This document shows positions 52,576-61,101 of a stretch of DNA of 64,000 nucleotides, in pieces. The stretch lies in assembly GCA_030603385.1 (NCBI GenBank), contig JAUVXW010000002.1:124001-188000 (forward strand). The letters run 5' to 3'. Positions within the stretch are counted from its first letter, which is position 1, and each line of letters begins with the position of its first letter. The notes beneath the pieces are model-generated. The model was not told the DNA's origin, searched no databases, and saw nothing but the letters and a program-made list of their open reading frames with translations. The position numbers and the translations under genes are program-made. Origin of the DNA: Promethearchaeota archaeon. GTDB taxonomy: Archaea; Asgardarchaeota; Lokiarchaeia; Sigyniarchaeales; SOKP01.

Positions 52576-53037
52576 TTAAACTTCTCCAGAATAATATCCT
52601 TCTTTTCTAAATCTAATATAGGAAATCAAGCACATTGAGAAGATAGCTATGTAGATTATCAATAAAATGATTAGTAATATACTGGTTCCAAATAGATCTG
52701 TGTATATAATTATTGCTCGTATAGATAAGATTATACTTATTCCTGTGATGATATTACACACAATAGTTATAACATTGAGTCTTCTTCCAGCAATAGTTAT
52801 GCCACCTAGGATAAGATACACTAAAAAGGCAAACCCAGTAGCAAGAATTGTAAAGAGAAAAGCAAGAAGAGCTTTTACTAAACCTTCAATTATGCTTACA
52901 TATTCATTATAATCAATAAAAATAGCAGAATAAACAACAGCGCCTCCTAAATCAAAAAAAAATAAAACAACCCGTAATATCGCAACGACAATACATAAAA
53001 TTCCCGCAGTAATTCTTAATTTTTCATGAAGTTCCAT
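52576..53037 (-). CDS. Hypothetical four-helix membrane protein
   Basis: From ATG 53037, preceded by GGGTGA, the 153-residue protein has four hydrophobic segments near 10-30, 48-75, 85-105 and 112-135. Short charged loops and an Arg/Lys-rich C-terminus (RFRKEGYYSG) follow. A GTG at 53049 would add four residues. The topology resembles small TMEM- or tetraspan-like archaeal proteins without signature motifs. It stands alone between a convergent-looking hypothetical gene and a divergent VOC gene. Function is unknown. Confidence 0.6.
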   Translation of the reverse strand: MELHEKLRITAGILCIVVAILRVVLFFFDLGGAVVYSAIFIDYNEYVSIIEGLVKALLAFLFTILATGFAFLVYLILGGITIAGRRLNVITIVCNIITGISIILSIRAIIIYTDLFGTSILLIILLIIYIAIFSMCLISYIRFRKEGYYSGEV

Positions 53038-53165
53038 AATTTGATTCACCCTATTCTATACTTAATTTTTAGTATAATATAATTAAGTGAAAAATTAACT
53101 AAGATGCTAAATAAAAATATATTATACATTTGTATTTAAATAAGTTTGTAAAGATTAGAAAAAAA

Positions 53166-53552
53166 ATGAAAATTGAACATATTGCTGTAGGATACAATTC
53201 AGAAGAAGAGGCGGATAGATTTTTCATTGACTTGCTTGGTTTGAAAAAAATCCGATCAAAATCAGTTCCAGAAGATTTGATGAAGAAATTTTTTAGTGTA
53301 AAGAGAGAGTCTAAATTTGTTTTATATGGAAAACAAGATTCAAATTTCGAAGTATTCATAACCGATGATAATAGCAGAGCACAGGATGTTTTTACTCATT
53401 CTTGTTTATTAATAGAAAATCGAGATGAGTTTATGAATAAAGTTTCTTCAATGGGATATGATTTAGTTAAAGTTCCAAGAAAGGATAGCAATGGTTACTA
53501 TCTTTTTATTAAAGATGGATTCCGAAATTTATATGAAATAAAAGAGAAATAG
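53166..53552 (+). CDS. VOC-family (glyoxalase/dioxygenase-fold) protein
   Basis: From ATG 53166 the 128-residue protein begins MKIEHIAVGYNSEEEADRF, the classic VOC beta-alpha opening with His5 as a metal ligand. It continues with LGLKKIRSKSVPED, VLYGKQDSNFEVFI and a terminal NLYEIKEK whose Glu is a typical last ligand. VOC enzymes include methylmalonyl-CoA epimerase, glyoxalase I and dioxygenases, and substrate cannot be told. A TTG at 53130 would add 12 residues not aligned with the fold. It converges on the NUDIX gene with a 13-bp gap. Confidence 0.85.
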   Translation: MKIEHIAVGYNSEEEADRFFIDLLGLKKIRSKSVPEDLMKKFFSVKRESKFVLYGKQDSNFEVFITDDNSRAQDVFTHSCLLIENRDEFMNKVSSMGYDLVKVPRKDSNGYYLFIKDGFRNLYEIKEK

Positions 53553-53565
53553 TCGAAATCTAAAC

Positions 53566-53994
53566 CTATTTCAAATTTTTTAGAATTCCAGAGCTTTCTA
53601 TTATCTCTTTATGATCAAAGGCTAATTTTAAAGAAGAGATTTTTGATAATGGAATAATCTCTAATGCAGCTGCATCATCCATAGCTTTTGGTTTCTCATT
53701 ATCTGTTAGTGGTTCGCAAAGGAAGCCGATAGTAACATTATGCCCTCTTGGATCTCGTTTAGGGTCTGAAAAAACACCAATAAGTTTAATTATATTGATA
53801 TTGATATTAGTTTCCTCTTTTGCTTCGCGAATACATGCATTTTCCACGGTTTCTCCAACATCTACAAATCCCCCCGGTAATGCTAATTCCCCTTGAAAGG
53901 GTGGATTTTTCCGTCGAATTAGAACTAAAGCACTTTTATTGTTAACTAAAATAACAGCATCTACGGTCAATAAAGGAGTTGTAGGTTTAGGCAT
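53566..53994 (-). CDS. NUDIX hydrolase
   Basis: The 142-residue protein has a complete NUDIX box near residues 41-63 (GGFVDVGETVENACIREAKE, then ETNI), matching GX5EX7REUXEEXGU except that Thr stands where Gly-like spacing is usual. SDPKRDPRGHNVTIGFLCEP near 92 is typical of ADP-ribose pyrophosphatase-like members. It hydrolyses a nucleoside diphosphate linked to another moiety using Mg2+. Start ATG 53994. It lies 38 bp downstream of the phosphoesterase gene on the same strand, so co-transcription is likely. Confidence 0.93.
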   Translation of the reverse strand: MPKPTTPLLTVDAVILVNNKSALVLIRRKNPPFQGELALPGGFVDVGETVENACIREAKEETNININIIKLIGVFSDPKRDPRGHNVTIGFLCEPLTDNEKPKAMDDAAALEIIPLSKISSLKLAFDHKEIIESSGILKNLK

Positions 53995-54032
53995 ACTTGA
54001 TTACAGTTTATAGTTATTTTTCATTCCTTACT

Positions 54033-54854
54033 TTATTCATCCCAAACTGATGAAGCAAGTAAATGTTCAATTCTTGTTTTTCTTGGTCTTATAAATTCTG
54101 TATGATGTTCTTTTCGTTTTAATAACAGATTTTTATCCAGATTAGTTGAGTCAATAATATATACTTCTAAATCTCCCTCATCGAGATAAATGTGATTAAA
54201 GCTGGGAGAATCTTGGGCACGAACTTTATTTGAAGTTGAAGTACCACAATAGAGAAAAGTGGTGGTAGATGAATTCTGCCAAGATATTACATAAGCATGA
54301 GGGACGTGGCGGTGTCCCATTAATACTAAATCTATTTCAAATAGTTGGGTGAATTCTAGAATTTCTCCTGCATCTCGTACAGTAGTAAACTTTTGTCCTG
54401 ACATTGGAACAGGGATTAAATGGTGATGCAATGCAATTATTCGATTTTCCAAATTTCTATTAAATTGACGAGCCGCCCAGTCTAATTGTTCATCCCCGAT
54501 CTCGCCCGACGCCAAATCATCTTTCGCAGAACAAACACCAACAATAATAGTATCTTTATCTTCAAGAATCATTCTTGAACGTCGTGGTCCAATTAATTTC
54601 TCAAAAAATACTATACCTGAATTTTTTGCATCGTGGTTTCCGGGCACAGCTAAGAACTTAGTAACCTCTTTTATCCGATTAAGATAAGGCAGAACCTCAT
54701 TATATTGAGTTACTCTTCCCTTATGTATAATATCTCCGGTACAAATCACTACATCAGGTTTGGAGTCTTTAATATATGAAATTATGTTTTCCATATAGTC
54801 AGGAACAAATTCCGACCCGTAATGTAAATCACTTATTTGTATTATCTCTACCAA
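54033..54854 (-). CDS. Calcineurin-like metallophosphoesterase
   Basis: The 273-residue protein has all motifs of the dimetal phosphoesterase fold: DLHYGS near residue 8, GDIIHKG near 40, PGNHDAKN near 71-78, LHHHLIP near 146 and MGHRHVPH near 183-190. Substrates in the family include cyclic nucleotides, NDP-sugars and lipid headgroups, and none is indicated here. The NUDIX gene follows, so both may clean up nucleotides. Start ATG 54854, after AGAGGGTG on the minus strand. Confidence 0.92.
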   Translation of the reverse strand: MVEIIQISDLHYGSEFVPDYMENIISYIKDSKPDVVICTGDIIHKGRVTQYNEVLPYLNRIKEVTKFLAVPGNHDAKNSGIVFFEKLIGPRRSRMILEDKDTIIVGVCSAKDDLASGEIGDEQLDWAARQFNRNLENRIIALHHHLIPVPMSGQKFTTVRDAGEILEFTQLFEIDLVLMGHRHVPHAYVISWQNSSTTTFLYCGTSTSNKVRAQDSPSFNHIYLDEGDLEVYIIDSTNLDKNLLLKRKEHHTEFIRPRKTRIEHLLASSVWDE

Positions 54855-55015
54855 TTTTTTAACACCCTCTCATATTAAGTTCATAGATTAAAAGAGATTT
54901 TCTATTACTTATAAATTTAATAATAAGTGTTAAGTTTAAAATATTTTTAATCAATAAAAAATTTTAAATAAAAAGTGTATAAAATGGAAATCTAATTCAA
55001 AAAATAAAAAAGACC

Positions 55016-55198
55016 TTAGTTATAACTCTCTAAACTGAGAGATTTGATTGAAATATTGAGTTTATGCTGTAATTTTCGTTGTTCTGCTAATGTTGCAAGA
55101 GTTTTTTTATTATTACAATCAAAACAAATGCCATTAACATTTATGTGGCGTATTTCCCCACATTCTGGACAGCTAAACTCCTTAAAAATAGGTTTCAT
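55016..55198 (-). CDS. Small zinc-ribbon protein
   Basis: The 60-residue protein has CPECG near residue 10 and CFDC near 25-28, a compact zinc ribbon, followed by a Lys-rich helix (KKTLATLAEQRKLQHKL). It probably binds nucleic acid or protein. Start ATG 55198. A TATA-like TTTATATAATATG on the minus strand lies near 55295-55307, next to tandem CTATATAG palindromes that could be regulatory. Family is not recognised. Confidence 0.7.
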   Translation of the reverse strand: MKPIFKEFSCPECGEIRHINVNGICFDCNNKKTLATLAEQRKLQHKLNISIKSLSLESYN

Positions 55199-55310
55199 AA
55201 TAATTTTGTTCCTCTAAAATTTGTATTTTAAATATATAGTTACTCGTTTTTTTCTTAATTATTATAAAAAAATATAGAGATTTAAGCTCTTTCGTCATAT
55301 TATATAAAGT

Positions 55311-55327
55311 CTATATAGTCTATATAG
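55311..55327. repeat. Two tandem CTATATAG palindromes
   Basis: CTATATAG occurs at 55311-55318 and 55320-55327, one base apart, in the promoter side of the zinc-ribbon gene and just past the end of alaS. The 9-bp repeat beside a TATA-like element looks like an operator but could be chance in AT-rich DNA. Confidence 0.3.
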
Positions 55328-55342
55328 AAAAAAAAGTAGGAC

Positions 55343-58309
55343 TTATATGATGCTTAGTTTATTCATAATATAACTCTTGACATCATCTATACTTAAATTC
55401 TTATCATTAATAAAACCCTGCCCATAATCCTTTTTCCCTCCTCCTTTTCCACCAAAATTTTCTACACATTCTTTAACAAGGCTCCCAATATTCAATTTTG
55501 ACTCATTAAGTGGTTTATCTCCTTCCATAGCTAAAATCATGACTCCCTCATTGGTTTTATTTAAAAATATGCTTATCACATTATCATTATATTTCATTAT
55601 TCTTATTGAGAAGTTCTTAAGATCATCTAGAGTTAAGTCATCAAAAGTTTCTATAACAAGCTTAAATGTCTCATAATCTTGACTACTTGTAATTAACTCT
55701 TCAATGTATTCTACGCTTAAGAAATTTTTTGTCTGTTTAATTTTCTTTATTCCTTCTATCCACTCTGAATATAATTTTTGAATTTTACTTGGCACATCAT
55801 CTTTTATAGTACCTAAAAATTGAGAAATTTCTGATAGGACATCACCTTCAAATGATTCAGAAGAGGTTAAGTGTAAATCATTCTCATCTATTTTACCAGA
55901 TTTGAGTGATTTGTTTACATTTTTCCATTTTTCAAGTAACTCTTCTACGCGTCCCACGAGTTGTTTACGATCTACACTTAATATTCCCTTCAGCTCATCC
56001 AATATTTCCCTATGCTTTTCTTTTAGCTTATCTGTAGCTTTCCCTGCTGTGAATGTAAGTCTGACAGTGCCATCTTGAATCTTTTGTGATTTAGTAATAT
56101 GAATATAACCTGTTTCTGAAGTATTATTTAAATGTGTCCCACCACAAGCCTCAACATCGATTCCCGGAATCTCTACAATACGTAAGTTTTTACCTGGCAC
56201 AGCTCCTCCTTGGTATATTGTCATCCCATATTTTCGCTCAGCATCTGATCGTGGAATGAAACGGAGGTTGAGATCTATTCCATTTTCCACTATTTCATTT
56301 GCCCTTTTTTCAATCTCCATGATTTCATCTCTTGGAATTTGTTCATAATGTGTAATATCGAGGTGAGAATTTTTAATTGTTTTTTTCGCACCAGCCTGAT
56401 TAATATGGCTACCTAAAATATCTCGAGCGGCAGCGTTCACAATATGTGTGGCAGTATGATGTTGAGAAAGTTGTTTCCGCCATTCTTTATCCACTTCAAT
56501 TTTTACGATATCTCCCTCCTTAAAATTAGGTTTTTCATCTAAAACATGAACTGTATAGTTGCCCTGTTTAAAAGCATCTGAGAATTTTTGCCCGTTAATA
56601 ACCCCAATATCATGAATTTGGCCACCCGATGTTGGATATGTAATTGCTTTATCCAAAACAACCATATTGTCAATTATTTTTAAAACTTTAGCTTCATTAG
56701 AGATTATTGTGTAATCATAATAATAAAGAGATTTTGTTTCAGGAATTCCCTCTAAATCTAGTTCTATTTCTCTTTCCGTAGCATGAACTTGCTCCACCTT
56801 TTCATGTCTTTCAACTACTAAGGCATAAAAATCATCAGGAATTTTAATTTTTACATTAAATTTCTTTGCAGCTTCTTTCACCATATCTGGACTTATTCCA
56901 TTGGAATCATACAGTTCAATCAAAGTATCAGTAGAAATATTCCCCTTTTTAATTATCTTCTCTAAAATTTTTCCTGCCTTTTTCTTAGTGGTATAAAATT
57001 TCATTTTTTCAACACTAAGTATTTCTCTAATCTCATCTAAATGTTCTGACACTTCAGGGAAAATATCTTTCAATTCTTCAGCATGCCAAACACAAACATC
57101 TGCCATGTCAATATCCCATTTAAATTGGGCAATAAAACTAAAAGCTCGCCTGAAAATCACCCTAAGATTATACCCTCCTCCAACATTTGAAGGAAGTTTT
57201 CCATCGTTAATTGCAAATAATAAGCTTCGAGCATGGTCAGCAATAGAGTAAAGTCCTGTCATCGGTATTATTCTATTTCTAAGTTCCTTTACATCTATTT
57301 TTAGATCTTTCGCAACTCGCTGCCAAGCCTTGTCCATATCGTCTACTTCATCAATATTCAAATAAGCCGAATATTGAGAAAACTTATTATATAATTCTAA
57401 ATCCAATTCTATTCTTGTAATTTCTCTTAATTTTGATAGAACATAAGGGAAAATTGCCTCATATATATTCGGTGTTCCTTGAGAAAACCATGCTACACGT
57501 TCCTGTCCAAGACCCATATCTAACACCTTTAGCTTTAACTCACGAGGGCCTTCTGGAGTTTGTTCGAACATTGTATAAACTTGGTTAAATAATTCAACCC
57601 CTCTACTAAAAAACTCAAGGCTACAGCCAAAAGAGCCGCCTCCTGCCCAAGAATCTTCATGAATAGTTATCTCTTCCTTAGCTAAGCCGACACCCTCATG
57701 GATAAAATCATGTATATCCATGAAAAGTTCACCCTGATTCCATTCTTCAGGAGGCACAAATTGATGTTGCCCAATCATTACAAAACCGGTATTATGCGCC
57801 CCTGTAATCCCAACGTTTTCAATATCATTAAACCTTAAACAGAATTGTGGAATAATAAGTTTTTTGGCAGGAGGTTCAACTTCACCAGTTATAACATAAG
57901 GCTGAAATGCCGAAATTGATGCGATTGTAAATTCTGAAGTTGGGTTCCATCGAGCTACACATGGATACCTTTTAATGGGAACATAGCCTCTAGGTTCTAA
58001 AATCTCAACGATCTTTTCCCAAACACCAATGAAAGACAATTTTACTTGGGAGGGATTATCAATAACAACTTGAAATCCTCCTGAACATACAGGATCTCCG
58101 CAAACCTCTCTATCTTTAAGCGTTGTCCAAAAACAATTACCGCAACATTCACAAAGTTTTCTCATATAACCCAAACTTTTAAGTTCCTTAGTAGGGAAGT
58201 ATTCATCTGGATTTCTTGAAGTAATTTTTTTGAATACTTGTTTTAACTCTTTATCTGTTTGAGCATCCTTAATTCCTAACTGTTCTTTAGTTGAGAGCAC
58301 TTTAATCAA
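55343..58309 (-). CDS. alaS: Alanyl-tRNA synthetase, archaeal type
   Basis: The 988-residue enzyme has the archaeal N-terminal zinc region (CECCGNCFWTTL with CGDPVCSGG) before the class II catalytic core (GHNTGFVMIGQHQFVPPEEW near 170; HEGVGLAKEE near 208). The anticodon-independent tRNA domain and editing domain follow, with HHTATHIVNAA near 617 and CGGTHL near 718. A C-terminal oligomerisation region ends with GGKGGGKKDYGQG near 955. It charges tRNA-Ala and removes mischarged serine or glycine. Start is TTG 58309; no earlier start is in frame. It is longer than bacterial AlaRS (about 875), as is normal for archaea. Confidence 0.97.
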   Translation of the reverse strand: MIKVLSTKEQLGIKDAQTDKELKQVFKKITSRNPDEYFPTKELKSLGYMRKLCECCGNCFWTTLKDREVCGDPVCSGGFQVVIDNPSQVKLSFIGVWEKIVEILEPRGYVPIKRYPCVARWNPTSEFTIASISAFQPYVITGEVEPPAKKLIIPQFCLRFNDIENVGITGAHNTGFVMIGQHQFVPPEEWNQGELFMDIHDFIHEGVGLAKEEITIHEDSWAGGGSFGCSLEFFSRGVELFNQVYTMFEQTPEGPRELKLKVLDMGLGQERVAWFSQGTPNIYEAIFPYVLSKLREITRIELDLELYNKFSQYSAYLNIDEVDDMDKAWQRVAKDLKIDVKELRNRIIPMTGLYSIADHARSLLFAINDGKLPSNVGGGYNLRVIFRRAFSFIAQFKWDIDMADVCVWHAEELKDIFPEVSEHLDEIREILSVEKMKFYTTKKKAGKILEKIIKKGNISTDTLIELYDSNGISPDMVKEAAKKFNVKIKIPDDFYALVVERHEKVEQVHATEREIELDLEGIPETKSLYYYDYTIISNEAKVLKIIDNMVVLDKAITYPTSGGQIHDIGVINGQKFSDAFKQGNYTVHVLDEKPNFKEGDIVKIEVDKEWRKQLSQHHTATHIVNAAARDILGSHINQAGAKKTIKNSHLDITHYEQIPRDEIMEIEKRANEIVENGIDLNLRFIPRSDAERKYGMTIYQGGAVPGKNLRIVEIPGIDVEACGGTHLNNTSETGYIHITKSQKIQDGTVRLTFTAGKATDKLKEKHREILDELKGILSVDRKQLVGRVEELLEKWKNVNKSLKSGKIDENDLHLTSSESFEGDVLSEISQFLGTIKDDVPSKIQKLYSEWIEGIKKIKQTKNFLSVEYIEELITSSQDYETFKLVIETFDDLTLDDLKNFSIRIMKYNDNVISIFLNKTNEGVMILAMEGDKPLNESKLNIGSLVKECVENFGGKGGGKKDYGQGFINDKNLSIDDVKSYIMNKLSII

Positions 58310-58429
58310 ATTCTAAATGTTCAAATTCTCAAATATTAATAATTAAAAATAGTATTGGTCATTCTATAATATTTTCTTTTAATATTTAGTTGTTTATGCA
58401 ATTTTACTTTGCTTGTACTTAATCAAGTT

Positions 58430-58606
58430 TTTATAAAAATGTAAAAACTTAAGTAAGTATTAAGAGCTTTTTTGTGGGTGGAAGTAACTCCCGAAGGTAA
58501 TATGATCTTGAATAATTAGCAATAATGAGGAAATAAAGGCAAAAGATAAAATGAAGGGAACTATTATTTTATTCAAAAAGACCCACAAGTGACTTGAGTA
58601 ATTAAA
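58430..58606 (+). promoter_or_regulatory. Promoter and hairpin leader of the YwbE gene
   Basis: A TATA-like TTTTTATAAAAATG near 58430-58443 precedes a leader of about 150 bases whose base composition is more GC-rich than the surroundings. TTGTGGGT near 58472-58479 pairs with ACCCACAA near 58580-58587, enclosing about 100 bases that include GTAACTCCCGAAGG. GAAGGGAAC appears twice (near 58553 and at the gene start). A structured 5' leader is possible; no known riboswitch is recognised. Confidence 0.35.
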
Positions 58607-58810
58607 TTGAAGGGAACAAAGCGAGCAGATATTAAATCAGGCATGCGAGTTTTAATCGTATTAAAGAAAAACCAGCGATCTGGTAAGTTAACCGAAGGCA
58701 TAGTCAAAGATGTGCTTACAAACTCCCCTAATCACCATTTTGGGATTAAGGTTCGGTTGAGGAGTGGTGAAATTGGGCGGGTGAAAGAAATAATTAGCTC
58801 TAAACAATAA
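58607..58810 (+). CDS. ywbE: YwbE-family protein
   Basis: The 67-residue protein matches the bacterial YwbE/DUF2196 family almost throughout: KRADIKSGMRVLIVLKKNQRSGKL near the start, then GIVKDVLTNSPNHHFGIKVRLRSGEIGRVKEI. The family is a small SH3/KOW-like fold of unknown role. TTG 58607 is preferred because it aligns with bacterial starts; no in-frame ATG is near. The family is largely bacterial, and the next gene also looks bacterial, so the pair may have been acquired together. Confidence 0.85.
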   Translation: MKGTKRADIKSGMRVLIVLKKNQRSGKLTEGIVKDVLTNSPNHHFGIKVRLRSGEIGRVKEIISSKQ

Positions 58811-59123
58811 ACTAGTAAAATATAATTATTTTTTAAAACTTTTAATTCTTTAAATACCAAGAGTATATAGGCAATGTAACTCTTTTTTACTAAATAATGG
58901 GGTTTTTTTTAGTAATTATTACTTCTAAATATTTAATATTTATTCGTCGAATAATAAGACATTTTAGATGCTTTCTAAATAGTTGCATCTATTATGATTT
59001 TTTCTTCTGAGATGGGGTACGTAATTATTTTAATGATGAAACCCGCTCATGTATTTTTCCAAAATAAAAGCAGGACGAATTATATGAGCGTAGGTAAAGG
59101 AGAAACCCACAACAGAAAGAAAA
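58811..59123 (+). promoter_or_regulatory. Long leader of the cold-shock helicase with hairpins and upstream ORF
   Basis: TATTCGTCGAATA at 58941-58953 is a palindrome beside AT-rich promoter-like sequence. TAGATGC (58965-58971) pairs with GCATCTA (58985-58991). CGCTCAT (59044-59050) pairs with ATGAGCG (59084-59090). That second arm contains the ATG of a 23-codon frame (59084-59155) ending one base before the third Met codon of the helicase. Long structured leaders are typical of cold-shock mRNAs, so temperature or translational control is plausible. No protein-coding gene otherwise occupies this gap. Confidence 0.4.
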
Positions 59124-60569
59124 ATGAGAATAAAAATGTTAAAAGAAACACATAGAATGACCGGAACGGTCAAATGGTATAATGAAAAGAAAGGATTTGG
59201 ATTTATAACATCCGATATGAACAGTGAAGATGTTTTTTTACACCATACTGCACTGCAACCACACGAGGATGTACCTATCGTCACCGGTGATAGAATTACT
59301 TTTACAATCCAAAAACAAGAAAAAGGACCCGCTGCTCTTGAAGCAAAACGGTTCACAGAAGAAAACGAGTTGCTGCAGTCTGATCAAATTGGTATTGGTA
59401 TAAAATTTACTGATCTCGACCTAAAGCCAGAATTATTACGAGCAATAAGAGATGCTGGCTATGTAGACCCGACACCAATTCAAGCCCAGGCAATTCCTAT
59501 CGTTTTGAAGGGGCAAGATTTGCTAGGGTGTGCCCAAACTGGAACGGGTAAAACTGCAGCATTTGCGCTTCCGACTCTGCAGCGATTGATGAATACCCCA
59601 GGCAAGGAAAGATTGAATATCATAAATAATAACAAGTACAAAATAATACGTAAAATACGGGTGTTAGTACTTTCGCCCACGAGAGAGCTGGCAATCCAGA
59701 TTGCGAATAGTTTCAGCATGTATGGAAAATACTCTGGACTAAAAAACTGTGTTGTCTATGGTGGTGTTTCACAAAATCCACAGGTTGCAAAGCTAAGCCA
59801 AGGAGTAGATATTGTGGTTGCCACACCTGGTAGATTACTCGACTTGATGAGACAAGGACATGTAAATCTGAGCCATGTCGAGGTGTTGATTTTGGACGAA
59901 GGCGACAGAATGCTTGATATGGGTTTCATCCACGATATTCGTTCTATCGTCAAGATGGTGCCACAAAAGAATCGACAGACCTTGCTTTTTTCTGCTACAA
60001 TACCTCGTGGGGTAATTAAATTCGCGAAAAATATTCTGCATGATCCCGTCGAAATAAATATATCTCCCGACGAACCCACCTTGGAAATTATTAAACAGGC
60101 TGCATTTTTTATATTGAAAGAGAAAAAGCAAGCATTGTTGGAATATTTACTCGCCGATTCAACTATTACACGAGCGCTAGTGTTTACGCGCACCAAGCAC
60201 GGCGCGAATCGAGTCGTTAAGAAACTGCAAAGGAAGGGAATACGCGCCGACTCGATACATGGAAATAAATCACAATCTGCACGTCAAAATGCGCTTAAAA
60301 ACTTTCGCACCGGAAAAGCTCGAGTGTTGGTAGCTACCGATGTTGCTTCGCGCGGCCTAGACGTAGATAACATCTCACATGTCATCCAGTTTGACTTACC
60401 AGATGTGTCGGAAACCTATTTGCATCGCATCGGCCGGACGGCAAGAGCAGGCGCAGGAGGGACTGCCTTTGCATTCTGCGAAAAGGGTCAACACCGACAA
60501 TTAAAAGAGATCGAGCAGTTGATTCGAATGCGCGTGAAGATAGTTAAAAACCACCCCTACATCATTTGA
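59124..60569 (+). CDS. Cold-shock-domain / DEAD-box RNA helicase fusion
   Basis: Residues 12-80 are a cold-shock domain with RNP1 KGFGFI and RNP2 VFLHH. Residues about 95-480 are an RhlE-like DEAD-box helicase. It has Q-motif PTPIQ, Walker A AQTGTGKT, PTRELA, TPGRLLDL, SAT, ATDVASRGLDV and HRIGRTARAG. Motif II is DEGD in place of DEAD, an A-to-G change. The G+C content is clearly higher than that of neighbours and the protein looks bacterial, so transfer is likely. It should unwind RNA at low temperature or chaperone it. Start could be ATG 59124, 59136 or 59157 (MTGTVKWY). Confidence 0.93.
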   Translation: MRIKMLKETHRMTGTVKWYNEKKGFGFITSDMNSEDVFLHHTALQPHEDVPIVTGDRITFTIQKQEKGPAALEAKRFTEENELLQSDQIGIGIKFTDLDLKPELLRAIRDAGYVDPTPIQAQAIPIVLKGQDLLGCAQTGTGKTAAFALPTLQRLMNTPGKERLNIINNNKYKIIRKIRVLVLSPTRELAIQIANSFSMYGKYSGLKNCVVYGGVSQNPQVAKLSQGVDIVVATPGRLLDLMRQGHVNLSHVEVLILDEGDRMLDMGFIHDIRSIVKMVPQKNRQTLLFSATIPRGVIKFAKNILHDPVEINISPDEPTLEIIKQAAFFILKEKKQALLEYLLADSTITRALVFTRTKHGANRVVKKLQRKGIRADSIHGNKSQSARQNALKNFRTGKARVLVATDVASRGLDVDNISHVIQFDLPDVSETYLHRIGRTARAGAGGTAFAFCEKGQHRQLKEIEQLIRMRVKIVKNHPYII

Positions 60570-60768
60570 TTTCTTTAGAGCATCCTTCATTTGATTAAAG
60601 GGTAAGAATGGTTGTGACACGCGACAGGAAGCGTTGATTAGATTGCTGCGTTTAAAGGTTATAAATATAAAATGACACCCTTAATAGAAGGATCTGAAGC
60701 AATTGAAATTAATAAAAGATAAAATATATCTCTAATTTTTTTTTCTTTAATAAAATCTGGTTGTAGTT
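60570..60768. other. Intergenic region, rearranged
   Basis: The first 90 bases resemble the G+C-richer helicase block; after about 60660 composition returns to AT-rich. A 16-codon frame ATGACACCCTTAATAGAAGG (60672 on) ends in EAIEINKR, perhaps a gene-tail remnant. No tRNA-like fold is seen. Confidence 0.3.
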
Positions 60769-60873
60769 TTATTTATTAAATTCTAATGTTTGAAGTCTCG
60801 AGTAACCTAGCTTAACAAAGTCATAGTCAAGTAATTCAATTTTTTCAGGGATTATTTTCAAAAGTAATTTCCT
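60769..60873 (-). pseudogene. Decayed duplicate of the flavin-oxidase-like gene 3' end
   Basis: The minus frame reads RKLLLKIIPEKIELLDYDF, then VKLGYSRLQTLEF and a stop at 60769-60771. The intact gene at 61102-61548 ends RKLLLQIIPEKIELLDYDF, AKRGYSRLQILEL. The rest of the gene is missing, and a plus-strand 65-codon frame begins immediately beyond the fragment. No start codon or functional core remains. Confidence 0.85.
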
Positions 60874-60878
60874 ACTAT

Positions 60879-61076
60879 GTGAAACGTATCCACCAATTAG
60901 CATATTCAGATTATCTTATTAAGGTGATTAATATTTATGAAATCCCTGATGATAAATTATATGAAGGTATGAAGGGAATTGCTAAACGTTTCTCCGCTTA
61001 TACTAACTTTGAAGGTTATGTCTACAAAGTAAACCTAGTAATGGAAGCATCTGAAGCTTTGGAACTGCTAAAATAA
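60879..61076 (+). CDS. Small hypothetical protein or gene-tail fragment
   Basis: A 65-residue frame from GTG 60879, without a visible Shine-Dalgarno, ends KVNLVMEASEALELLK. Composition is protein-like, with a helical start and an ending resembling the C-terminus of a longer protein. It lies between a decayed fragment of the flavin-oxidase-like gene and that intact gene, on the opposite strand to both. It may therefore be the cut-off end of another gene brought in by the rearrangement. I recognise no family. Confidence 0.4.
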   Translation: MKRIHQLAYSDYLIKVINIYEIPDDKLYEGMKGIAKRFSAYTNFEGYVYKVNLVMEASEALELLK

Positions 61077-61101
61077 AAAATTCTCATTCAATCCTTTTTT
61101 T

